Shown here piece after piece: positions 1-12,200 of a DNA stretch of 64,000 bases. The stretch comes from Symsagittifera roscoffensis. Taxonomy: Eukaryota > Xenacoelomorpha > Acoela > Convolutidae. The notes below the pieces were generated by a model. The model saw only the letters and a list, made by a program, of their open reading frames with translations, did not search any database and was not told where the DNA came from. A program made the translations under genes and the position numbers. The stretch lies in assembly GCF_963678635.1 (NCBI RefSeq), contig NC_087065.1, forward strand, positions 21,209,480 through 21,273,479, written 5' to 3'. Each line of letters begins with the position of its first letter. The stretch's first letter is position 1.

Positions 1-665
1 ACGTTGTTTCATAGAGCGAATCACTTGGTGAACCGTTTAAGTTATTCTTAGTACGCTATTCAAGCTATGAAATGAAATATTTCAATTCAATTCACAGAGC
101 GCAAAAGATTAAGTTTTTCTATGCAAGCTATTAACAACATAAAACATTTCAAGTTATTCCTTAGCCTTGCGAAAAGTGCATCGGATTGCAAATTGTTTGT
201 TGAAGCCACCATTCAAACAATTTCCAGGTTCTTTTCAGAAGGAAGCGTCTGGCGAAAAATTTATTCGCGAGCTAATCGAGCATTAAATTTCAAAAAATTC
301 CAAGCTGTTTCTTAGACCGAATCGTTTAGCCAAAAGTTGAGGTTTTCGAAAGCAAGCTATGAAATTTTAAGATGTTTTAAATTATTTCATAAAGCGAACA
401 GGATTGCGAAACGATTAAGTGTTTCTTAGAGAGCTATTTTAGCCATTGAACTTTGCCATAATTCAAGATACTTAAGGAAACGAATCGCTTCATGAAAAAG
501 CTGGCTATTCAAACAACGAAACTTTGAAAACTTTCCAAGTTACTTCATAGACTGAATCGGTTCGCGAAAATTTTAAGCTTTTCTAAGCAAGCTTTTAAAG
601 CTACGAAACTTTGAAATATTTCAGTTTTGTTTTTCATAGACCGAATCGTTTTGGAAAAAGTTTCT
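1..665. repeat. Degenerate tandem repeat, period about 80-90 bp
   Basis: A block of the form 'catagaccgaatcg' recurs in diverged versions near positions 11, 98, 312, 390, 478, 546 and 634. Between these lie recurring phrases such as 'aagcaagctatgaaa' and 'aactttgaaatatttca'. The spacing of roughly 70-88 bp suggests an old satellite-like array. No coding potential is seen. Confidence 0.55.
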
Positions 666-3058
666 TTCTTATCATGAAGTGGCTGTTTTCAGTTGATTCG
701 TTTCAGACTGAAATGAATCTGTAAAGGCAAAATTTTGGACAAAAATTAGGCAGGATTGTGACTTAAACATGGCTAGAAAATTAAAAATAATGTCATTAAA
801 CATGAAAGCGGAGAGTAAATTTCTTTTTTTTTCGAGCAAACTTTGATTCCACGAAACATAGACAACTGAAAATTGGAAAAGAAAAATGAACAAAGTAAAC
901 ATGAAAAAATGGCTCATTTTTTCTTTGAAAAAAACAACTTGCAAAATTTAGAAAACGAACATATGCCCTTAAAGCTCTTTGTATTTCTAGAAAAATTTTG
1001 ATTTGATAAAATTAGCTCAATTTGAGAGAACTGGATCAATTAGCAATTTTTTTTTATTTCGCTGGGAAATCTGAGAGAAGCTCCATTTTTAAAATTAGAA
1101 GCCGATCACGTTTTTCGTGACCTTCACACTTTCGCTGTGCGAGAGTTGAATTTTCCCTTCTTTTAAAAAGGGAAATGAAGTGGCCTTAAAAAATCAAAAG
1201 CAAACCTCGAAACAGTAAATTTGAGCCTGAACAACTTTTAATACTTTTCCGGAAAAAAAAACAAACAAAAAATCATCACGACCTGTATAAGAGTCAGAAC
1301 ACGTCCATCTACTCTTAATTGAACAAAAAAACAAACCACAAAAATCCACAATCAGCTTGAACATATTTTAAGACTTCCTAAACACAAAGTATCATCACGA
1401 CCAGCTGTTCAAAATAATTCTTAAGCTTGAAAAATTTAGACTTATTCGTTTTTGTTATTGAGTTGCAAAATAAATGCTGTCATCATTAACGAACTACCGG
1501 AGTCGAGGTTTCGAGCTAGCTTGTTCAACTGATTAAGACCCCAATATCGCGCCAATATAAGTTTTCTAGTGAATTTTAGTGGAATTTGGTTTTTTTTTAA
1601 ACTGGTTAGAAAAAAGTTAAGGTGCTGGTATAATGCAGAATCTATTTGCAATCTGCCGCTACTGATACAGTGACACATGTTCACTTCTGTTTCTTCGTTT
1701 TTTATCAAAACGCTTACAAAAGCACTAATTGAATTATTCCTTTGGCAATAAGATAAGATCATAAGATACATTATATTCGTCTTCACAAAATATCCAACAG
1801 GCGAAAACTTAGGTTATATATTAGCCAAATCACCCCATCACAAGTTGTAGCAAATATTTAAAATGGGTTTTCGTTCAAGTACGATCAGATTCTCTATTGA
1901 GTTGCGAAAACTTGCCCAGTTGAATTATATTCGAAGCATTATAACAAATCAGAAAATGAGTTACACCAAAACTGGTCTGCGAGATCCTTTCGCAAGTTTG
2001 CGGTCAACTATTTGAAAATTTTCAAGAGAAACGCCATTTTTTTGTGGATGTTCAGTTCACAAAAGCATGATAAAAAGTTGCGTTGTAATAAAATAGACAA
2101 TTTTAACTGCACGTTTACATCACATTTTAATAGCACGGAAAGATTTTATCGGTCTACTGTAAAAAAAAAACAGTTCATTTGTAAGTTCACATCAGATAGG
2201 TCAGCAAGAAAAGCAACTTCCCAGAGCACATGCAGAATTGCACCACAAATCACAACAAAAATTGTACTACATTTTCTGCCAATTTCTCAGGACGGTTCAA
2301 TTCAATGAACAAATAAGGTTACTGATATATTGGGGCTTTTCAAATAAATCAAACTTCGAACGAAAATTAGTTCGCTCCATCAAAATAGCTATAAATTTTG
2401 GTTTCCAAAAAGCGACAATTTAAGCTGCTTAGAGCTGAGGATGAAGATGAAAAATAGGAGTGAGAAGAGATTAGAGGCTTTCATGGATCTCATTTCAGGT
2501 AGATTTAAACAAAAGTTGAGGTCGATGTTGTCAGAGCCACTTTTCATTACGGAGAGGAGAGAAGAGAGGTCGACTAGCATCATTTTTATCACCTAAAAAT
2601 TACCTAATGTTTTGTTCAATAATATAGAAAAAGCCCAATAAATATTTCTACACAAAATATTCCTTTAACAAAAAACGCGGTTTTGGTCTAATCCCCAAGT
2701 TTAGTTTTTTTTTCTGCTTCACATGCAAAATTGAGGACCAAATCAGTGATGTTTCTCAACTCGCGAAGTTGTCTCCTCAATACCGGAGTTGCCTACCTAT
2801 CCTAATGTTTTCTACATAATACTGGAGTAATATACCTAACACTTGAACAACTCAGATACAGGTTACTTCAATTTAATCATGTCACACCGTCGAAGTCTTT
2901 TTACAAATTCCTCTTGTCTTTAGATGAGACTTCGAAGATTAGACTATGAAAATGCAGTTAATGATTAAAACGCAGTGACATGATTAAAATGAGTTGCTAA
3001 AGTGTTACTGACAGAAAAGAGGCAGCGCTGATTCGGTTTGCGTTTTTGTAGGTTCTGT
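666..3058. other. Gene-poor AT-rich flank downstream of TOP1
   Basis: No convincing gene. The stretch holds homopolymer runs, one copy of a dispersed repeat (listed separately) and short open frames without family resemblance. A 52-codon plus-strand frame at about 2443-2600 has coding-like composition but no recognisable motif and no clear splice partners. Confidence 0.5.
855..1310. repeat. Dispersed AT-rich repeat, copy 1
   Basis: Shares an ordered series of phrases with copies at 5615-5790 and 6250-6610: 'catag(a/c)caact', a purine-rich stretch, 'cccttaaagctctttg', 'aattagctcaattt', 'tatttcgctggga' and a 'tataagagtc(a/t)gaac' box. The shared order across about 350 bp argues for one repeat family rather than chance AT-richness. 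No coding capacity or terminal repeats recognised. Confidence 0.5.
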
Positions 3059-3256
3059 TCACTCGTCGTCTTCTTCTTCCTCTTCTTCTTCTTCCTCCTC
3101 GTCCTCCTCTTCGTCCTGAGATGTGTTATGCTTGCTGCTCTTGCTTCCACTCGAACGACTCTTCTTATCCCCTCCCTCCCCACTCTGTTTGTCTGCCTTG
3201 TCCGCCTCGTTACTCCTGCTGTTGATCTGAGTTAGACTCTGTATGTTTGAAATGTC
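3059..3256 (-). other. Acidic C-terminal extension of TOP1
   Basis: The last exon stays open for 66 codons beyond the family's normal C-terminus, from TDISN to a stop at 3059-3061. It is Ser/Lys/Asp-rich, then ends in an almost pure Glu/Asp run encoded by a GAA/GAG/GAC tract (about 3062-3118). No splice site that would remove it is evident. In human and fly enzymes the chain ends at or near DEDYEF/ADYEF, so this tail looks lineage-specific. Confidence 0.8.
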
Positions 3257-6200
3257 TGTGAACGAGTATGATTCGTCCGCCATAGCAATGGCCCATGCAA
3301 ACTTCTCACGCTGAGTCTTGTTGAAACATTTTTCAATTGGAACGTTGAATTTTTTACACCTAAATCATAACATAGCACCGAATAACGTTGATCATCAACA
3401 AGATCATCAGCTATTCGATCATTTTTATACAAACTGTAAGCTCAGTCGCTTTATATTTATGTTTATAATTCACAAAATTAACCGTGATAGAAAACAAGCT
3501 TTTTACATACACTTGACATACTAAGCAGGCTCTCAGCCAAAAATCTTTATCACAAGCACCTTCTACAACCTGGGAATTTCAAAATACTGCCAACATATCT
3601 GCGATATCTAAAAACCCAAGCTAGCCTTACCATGAGACCGTGATTCTGGGGTCTAGATAGTTGAGTTTAGAGGTGCCCAATGCGATCTCCTTGTTCTCAT
3701 CTTTGTCTGTCATCTGAATCTGCAGTTTGTTAATCTGTTCTTCTACCCTCGACAGAGCGGTTTTTTTCTTATCCATCGCTCTAAAATTCATCGCTAATCG
3801 ATTTAACCGTTAACAAATGTAACATTATCAAAATTCTGAGTAATAAGTATGGAGAGCTTAGCGACGGTATTCTGAAGACTCTTGTTCAGCAATCGCAACT
3901 TAAGCTTGTGAAACCGCTTGGCTTGTTAAAGTATATAAATTGATCCTCATAAGAATGGCAGAGAGAGAGAGGGGGGTTGTTGTTGACAGGAAAAAGTGCG
4001 ATAAAACTTTGCAACTACTCACTCCTTGTCTTTTCTGGTCTTGCTCTTCTTGAACTGTTCCTTGGCATGTTTGTACTCCTTCTTCGCTTCCATGTAACTG
4101 GCCTGTTTGTCCTTCAGTTTGTTGTTCAGGTTCTCCATACTCTTCTCGTGGCTCTTCGGCACACTCCGCTGATGGTTACACAGAATGGCCACTTCCCTGT
4201 TAGCCCTGTTGTATGTCAACATCTGCTCCGGGATACTGTTGTCAGCTAACAATGCACAATATAAACAGTCAAATTATAAAGTGCCATGAATGCCTCCCAT
4301 TGGTTTGCCTTAAACAAGCTAACATGACTTTCTTTTTCGGATGCATATTACTCATTGAAAAGACAAAAAAAAACAGGAGAAATGATATAACTTGGATTCC
4401 GATTACAGAACTCAATTTTTCTGATTGTAACTGCAAAAGCCCTTGCAAAAAGTTGAGACCGATATCACAGAAGTAGATGAACCTGAACAAGCATATGTTA
4501 TCAGAAAAACAGCAATAAAAAACTACGCAAACTGAAAAAGTACAGAAACTGAAAAAAGCACATTAGCAGTTGAATTGATCTGCATTGTCGGCAATCCCCC
4601 TTCTAACCCTCCCTCAGAGATCTGTTTATCATCAGAACAGTCGCAAACTCAATGCAAGCGTAGCATTGCAAGCTAGCGAACAAAAAATGAGGAAACAACA
4701 CGAAAAAATAGTTGACATTTTTTTTTTCAAATAAATAAGAAAATTCAGTTTCAAAAAATGTCGAGAAATACAATAACCAGCATTAATTAAGCTTTTAATA
4801 TTTACCGAGCGGCGAATCAGTCAATAAAAATTGATAAACATAAGAAATTTCAGCCACAAAAATTTGAGCGACTTAGTTTTGAAATTTCAACTTTTACACC
4901 ACAACCGAATTGGATTAACATTAGCCGAGACCATGAAAGCCGAATGAAAGAATACACAAAAAAGGCAAATATACATAGCCAAAGTTAGATAAATAAAAAA
5001 CAAGAGTAAGCCAACAACATTTCCAAAAAAAAGCGACAGCTAGGCCGACAAAAAATATCAGCAGACAAACAATAGACCGACATGCTATTTTTACCAGAAA
5101 ATATTTTCAGTTTCATACACACTGAAAAAAACATGGAGAATCGACCCCCAGACCGTACGTTGCAAAAGCAACCACATTACCTCCAGACCAAGGTGGCTGT
5201 AGACTGGAGGTAGTTAATGTTCAAAATCAAACAAGTTCGATGTCTTACAGATTTGTAAAAGTTGTTTCCAGGATAAAAGTCTAGTTCCCGATTACAAGAC
5301 AATTGCTCTCGCAATCATAATTATACATAAAAAAATTCAACAATAAGCATTTACCAGTAGTAATTAGCATTGAAGATGGAAAAAATCAATATTTGGCCAA
5401 ACATTGGAAATTCTAACTCAAGAACGGAAAATCTTGAAAACGAAAAACTTCCGGAGTGTGCCGGAAACAAACATCTGACATCGAGATTAAAAGTCTGAAA
5501 TTCTTGAACCTGCGCCGATCGCTTGAAAATTTTACCGAAATGAGCCACAAATAAAGCAGCTATAGTTGCTATCAAGTTGACTATGCTATTCAGCTTAAGT
5601 ACCACCAAAAAAACATAGCCAACTGGCAGTTGGAAAAAAAAATAAACGCAAGGAAACAGAAAACAAAACTGACTGGTTTTTTGAAAAAAAACTTTCAACA
5701 TTAAAAAAAAATTGCCCTTAAAGCTCTTTGATTTTCACAAACAAATTGTGACTGGTGCTTTTTGAAAAAATTAACTCAATTCGAGAAAGGGTTGATCGAC
5801 AAAAAGAACTGTTTCCAGCTGAAGCTATCAGTTTGATGAACTTTAAAACGTTCAGATGCGAAAGGTAATGCTTAATTTTCAAAAACGTAACAAAATGATA
5901 AAAAGTGGACACTTACCAAGTCGATAGCAAAATTACAGAGAACTCTTTCGCAGGGGAGATCATTAAAACATGCCAATTCGACTGAATTTGTGAATTGGCA
6001 CAGTCGTATTTGGGAAAATGAACGAATTCAAGATATATTTTACGTACTGACCCATTTTTGAATAAATCGCGGATTCTGTTTAAAAAAATTAAACAAACCG
6101 CCGGTGCAGAGGATAAAACTACAGTTTGTTCTTTGGATTGAACCCTTTAACTCAGGTTTGGCAAAGTAGTTTTCGCGGATGGGTAGTTTTGCAGAAAAAC

Positions 6201-9200
6201 AACGGTCAAAAATTTAAACAAGATTTGTGGTCAAAAAATTTTTCAACCAAGTTCAAACATAGCCAACAGACAAGTTGAAAAGAGTCAATGAACGCAAATA
6301 AATACAAAAAAAAATATAACACTGACTCTTTTTTAGAAAAGCCAGTTTTCGATTTTCCCAGAAAAAAAATTAATGTCCTTAGAGCTCTTTGAATTTCTAA
6401 AACAATTTTTGATTGATTTTTTAATGAATCAACCCAATTTAAAAAAACTGTGTCAACAGGTAAAAATTTTATTTCGCTGGGAATTCGATCAGGTTTTTCA
6501 AGATCTTTATTTTCCACTGTTCGATGGTGGAGTTTGCCTTCCGTTTAACAAAGTTAGGAAAAAATCCTCGTCGCCTATATAAGAATCTGAACTACGTTCT
6601 GAAATGTTCAAATTGTCAAACTAAAAATAAATCTAAGCTTCGTAGCTGATTGCTTACAACAATTGAGAGAATCAGTTTATCCAGAGAATACCACTACCAT
6701 GTGTGCAAAGAAACAATCAAATCTACAAGAACAAGAGCGTGGCAGCTTATGCAAGGGAAATTCCAATAACACGTTCTCTGGATTGAAAACTTAATCCTAG
6801 ATTTGATAGAGTACTTTTTGAGACAATGAAAAATCCGAAGACCATCGTTTACGGTAAAAGAGGACTATCAGTTTGATGAACTTTTAACAAACTTTTAACT
6901 CGATAAAAGTCTATATTCCGATTTGATAATGCATGCTAATTGCTAGAGAGTTATCACAGGACTCACCATTCGTCATTTTGTCGAGTTGTTCCTGAAGTGT
7001 CTTAGACGCATTGTATGTCCTGAAAACCTTGGCCGTGAGTCCCTCCATCAGGTCCGTAAGATACTTGTTCAACGATGCAGTTGTCAGCCGATCGAAAAGA
7101 TCATCTCCTGGCTCCTTGTTCTCCAGAAACAGCTTCAGATTCTTGTAGACCTAAAATTCGAGCCTCTATGAGTCTCCTCTCGCTTCTTTTTGTGAACTAT
7201 TACGGGAACAATCTATGAACAAAACATCTGTGCCTATTCTACATGACACGGGAGAATTTAGAGTATGCTAGCGAGAGTTTGCTGAATTACAAACAAACAT
7301 CTCACCCTCTTGTCGACAGGAACGAAGTTGTGGTATCTGATGGAGTCCTTTCCGAGGAAGTCGAACTCGACCACGTTCTCCTTATCCTCTATGCTGTCAT
7401 GTAACTTGACGTGTTCTACTCGCAGAGAACAGCAACCAACAGTGTCAGCCTGTTCGTCTGAGTCCTTCTCATTACCCGCTCTTAGAGCTAACTGTAAACA
7501 AAAACGATTACTATGAGTTTCGGAACGATTCATTTCGCATCAATCAGTCGTTCAACAATTATAGAAACAGTTAAGAGGAGAACACACTTCGGTTTTCTTT
7601 TGAACACTCTTTCATCGAAAAAATGTCACGACTAAATGCATTCTACGCAAACATCAGCTTTAGGTGCAAATAAAAAACTCTTCTGAAGAAAACATGTTTC
7701 CCAGAAGCAGTGAAGTTTACCTTGTCGATGAAATAGAGCGCTACGGCTCTCTGTCTGACAACCATCTCTTTAGCCTTAAACTGTGCCACGTAGTCCTCTC
7801 TTATCTGGTCAATGTAACTGTGCAAATGTCTGGCCTTCTCGTACTTCAGCCAGTCCTTCTCCCCTTTCAGTCTTGAAGTGGCACCCAACATTACATACTT
7901 GCCTCCGTTCTGCACGTTCTCAGTCCAGCATGCCAGCCAGGTGACTGTGCTGTCATGTCTGATCTCTTTCCACTTGTGGCCCTCCGGACACGGAATGCGA
8001 ACACCCCTGACAATTCGTTAAGGAAGATTAATCTCAATTTAGAGAATTACATACTGTAGGCAGAGGAAAAGCGGATACATCACAAACAAAGCATTGCAAG
8101 CTAGCTGACGACAAAAAAGTGAAACGGTAGATGACAGGTCGATTTTTAAGCATGTCAAAAAACAACATCTACATTTTATGATGTTTTCCTAGAATTTATC
8201 TCAAATTGAACATCTTTTAAAACAATTTTACAGCTAATTTAGCATTTAGAAGGCCGTTGAGTCTAAAACAAAATTATTGCGATGAAAAAATTTGTGTATA
8301 CGGTATGAAATTTCAATCCCTTGAATCACACACATACACACCGGCAAACAAATCGTTTGCCATTCTTTATTTGATGCAACTTGCGGCAAACATTAAAGCT
8401 AAACCATTGAAGCCGGTTAAATTACTTGAGCGAATAATAATACCAAATAAAATAAAATTACAAAATCGGAGCTGGTGAACGTCTCATATTATCACAAAAA
8501 TACCTTCATCTATAGAACTAGCAAATGCTCAAATCAGAAAATGTCACATCTGAGAAAGAAAAACAGGCACAAAATCAGCAGATAAACAATAAAATGACAA
8601 TGAAAAATTTTTGAGAATTTAAATTTTTTCAAATACAATACTGAAAAAATCATTGGATACCAAACTAATATGTCAAAACAACGAGTAGTTTAATTTGAAT
8701 TTTACAGAAATTGAGCATACCGACGTTTCTCAAAGTACAGCGGACGTCATGCAACGCTTCGGTGATTCTATGAGACAAAATGGTACCTGCAAAAACGCTA
8801 GGCTCCGATTTGATAACGCTTACTGCTTGAGCAGTGAATACTTCGCAATAGCTGGAAAGCGACTGTATCCAATCAAAACTGAGCTTAAGATGATTTAGTC
8901 ACTACAAACTGCGGGTAAATGAAACGAAGAAATATGGGATTTAAAAAAGATTTCATGAGCATACATGAAAACAAATAATTTACAAAAAAAACGTGCTTTT
9001 TTGCTCCGACATTACCGCCCCTGTTGATTTTTGGTATAATTCATTGTTTTATCTTTCTTCGTCTTTTATCGGCAGTTTCCGCAATCTGAAAATTGGTCGC
9101 GCACTAAGCTTCCCACTCCCCATTTTGACTTGCACTGCCCTTAACAGCCTATGGTTTCTGGCATATACATTCCCCGCGATTCCCGGGTGGACATGATAAA

Positions 9201-12200
9201 AAGGGTATCATCAGTTATGTATACTAGATCTCTATTTTTCAAGTTCTGTTTTTCTACGGGGTTCTTATTCCATTGTTGCATTTGTGCAAATAGCTTAATC
9301 AATTTCTCAGTTATTTTTCAAAATCATTGAAATCTTCAATGGCAAGATCAGCTATAATTGGCAAATTACTCGACTTGAAACGATCCAACAGCATCAATAG
9401 GCAGCGGCACAGGGTCTTCAGCACAATCCAAAGTTGTTGTGATCGATCTTGACTTGATTATTGCTTCTATCTGGCAAAGCAGAGTGTAAATCTCTCCCAG
9501 TTGAAGCTTCACTCATTTGCCTAATATATTGTGATATGGCGATTTTAGTGAATTCACAGAAACTTTCCTTGACCTAAATTTGGAACCCTTGCAGCTATAG
9601 TAGTACAATTGATACCTAAGTCTCGAAGAAGATTAGGGAGACTGTCTATTCACTTGATACAGCTCGTTTAGTGCTCCGATGAATTTCAGTCTACTAATAC
9701 AAAAGAAGCGCTTGGGGCATCCTCGTTGAGAAATAAACCATCAGATAATCTTCAAGCATTCAAATTCCAAGGCTTTTGAAATATCCAAGCTAAAAACTCT
9801 ATGTAACTCTTAAGTAGTTGATCCGCTTCCTTATAATACAATTGTCTGGCTATTCCGATACCAACAAAGGAGAATGGCGGTAATGAGATGACTCTCTGAC
9901 TAGGGCCTCCCATTAGCTGAAATATTGTACTGATAAGAAACCTGAAGTAAGTGATACAGTTACCTGTCATTGCTCGCGCAATCCTCGTGACTGCTGATGA
10001 TCCAGACCTGCTGTCGAGTGTGAGGATCAGTTGCCTTTAGTCTAGAGCATATTTAGACAAGCTGACTATGGCGAATCATAGTTGTCAAGAAATGAGCGTG
10101 CTGCTGCAAGCTCATCTGAAATTTAGTTTTCCCGTTTAAGCAGCCAGCTGCTGCGAGTCGTCCACCACCTTTAAGCAACCCATTATCGTCAGTGAATGGA
10201 TATAGCTGAAGGAGCTTGATCTCCGGTAAATTATTTCCGGCAAAGGCCCTTTTTGATTGCTATTATTTCTTCGTCAAAATGCTGATCTGTTGATCGTACA
10301 AGAAAGTTCAGTCCTAACTTTCGAAGCTGATTGCAATCGTCAGTGCTTCTCTTAAGAAGTGTCAGGGTGAACTTTGCGACTAAGGCTCCGACGCGTAGTG
10401 TTTTACCAAAACATGACCACTGTTCGAACTAATTACCGCTTTTTTTGTCTATTCGAGGTCTAGTCCTAGATGCTTTTGGTGCTTGCATGGTTTAATTCCA
10501 ACTATCCGTTCGAGTGACCAAGATTGTTTCCTCTAATGACCGGCAGAGCTCGTTATTCTCTTCATTTGCTTCGAGAAAGATCGGTTGTGCTGGAAGACGA
10601 ACTTGATTTATCTGCAACCAAGAGGGCACTGACCACTAATTTTGCAAGTTCTACAGTTCAGCTGCTGGTACTGGTCAAATTTTATGATCGAGTGGAGTTT
10701 GAAAGCACTTCCATTTGTTAATAGGTTAATTGAACATATGCGTGGAGTGTATCTGATCCAAGCTAATGCTTCTGTTGAATCACTCCAGGCGTTGACATCT
10801 ACTCTACCATCAATAGCAGAGTTTTGATTGAAATCAAGACGCATCTCAGGAGTTAAGAGAGCAGAAGCATCGAAATCATAGAATGTAATTAGTCTTCCTC
10901 GGTGCAAATCGAGACTTAGCAGCTAGCAATGAAATTAGGGTTCCTGCGTATAATCAAGTCTTGGCATAGGCAACTGCTCCATTAGCTATTTCCGATGCAT
11001 CGCAGAAGAGATGAAGATCGACTTGATGGAAGCTTTTCTTGGCCACAAACGAATGTACAGCCAAAGACAAAAGACTTAAGCTATCATAGTAGTGTTGAAA
11101 CTGGTTCTTGATATGCCTCAACATCTTCATACCATTCCAAATCTATCTTTGAGATCATCGTTGCAGGGGTAATTAATCCAAGGGGATCGAAAATTCGTCC
11201 CGAATTGCTAGCTATCATCCGGCGAGTAATCGTAGATGGTCGAATGTTTTCGGTTTTCGGGCGGGAATTGCTTTCAATTAATTTAGATGGAAATGTATAT
11301 AATTTTCTAATCTTTTCAGCAAGTTTTAGCTGGCCAAAGGATACTGGATGGAGCTCTGTTTGATTTTTTCTGAGATGTGAACAATTTTGAGAGAAACTTT
11401 CGATATTTATCGTCAGGATGGATTTTCGGGCATATTTGAATCAAGGTCTGGCCCTTTTTGAGGTGTTTTGCTTTTGAAACTTTTCATTTCGAAACTCTCC
11501 GTTGAAGTTGGCTGAATTTTGAAGCGTGTATCAAATTAAAAGGTGACAAGAAGATAACTTGATTACTACAAACTGCAATAAATAAAATTAAAGATGGGAA
11601 AATAACACGCGTTTTAATTGAGTTTATACAAGCAACACTTGTAATACAAAACACGAAAGCCGGTAAGCCGAAAAAAAGAAATACAATTCGAAAATGTCGA
11701 AAACAAGATCTAACAAAATGAATAGCTAGTTTTGAAAATAGCATGCCACGACAGTAGAATGTGCAATTAGCTTCGGAAGAAAATTTACCAAGCGGTAACA
11801 AAGCAGAGAAGTCTTTAGCTGAAACCCTTCAAGCTTAAAAAGTTCACTGAGACTTAGTACTTCAAACACACACACGCATCAAAACTCTATATGCTCGTCG
11901 AATGAAACAATATGAGGCCACTAAGCTGATATTTTATTAACTCGAAACCTATTAAGCCGAAAAGAGGAAAATGAAAAAAGCCGAAAAACGAACGAACGCT
12001 GTTTAGCCAACAAAAAGGAAAGCTAAAAAAAATCAAAAACATAAGACTAATTAAAAGTGAGTAAGTCCCCCTCCTCAAAACACACACACAATTTGTTTTT
12101 GCTCGTCATATGACGCAAAATGAGGCCACTAAGCCGATATAATATGGGCCGAAACCTATCAAGTCAAACAAAAAAAACAAAAACTTGAAATTTTGACAAA

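Larger units (their letters stand above)
4246..6966 (-). other. TOP1 intron 8, expanded (2.7 kb)
   Basis: Between the exon ending ...KMTN (6967-7150) and the exon starting DNSIPEQ (4023-4245). It holds two further copies of the dispersed repeat (5615-5790, 6250-6610) and a 'gcattgcaagctagc' block near 4663 that recurs in the next large intron near 8090. No gene seen on either strand. Confidence 0.7.

Noticed and set aside
2443-2600. 52-codon plus-strand frame with coding-like composition
   Set aside because: No motif, no convincing splice partners and surrounded by AT-rich repeats.
3400-9215. CTGATGA hammerhead-ribozyme-like cores on the minus strand (near 3408, 4632, 9208)
   Set aside because: No GAAA partner or flanking stems at a workable distance.
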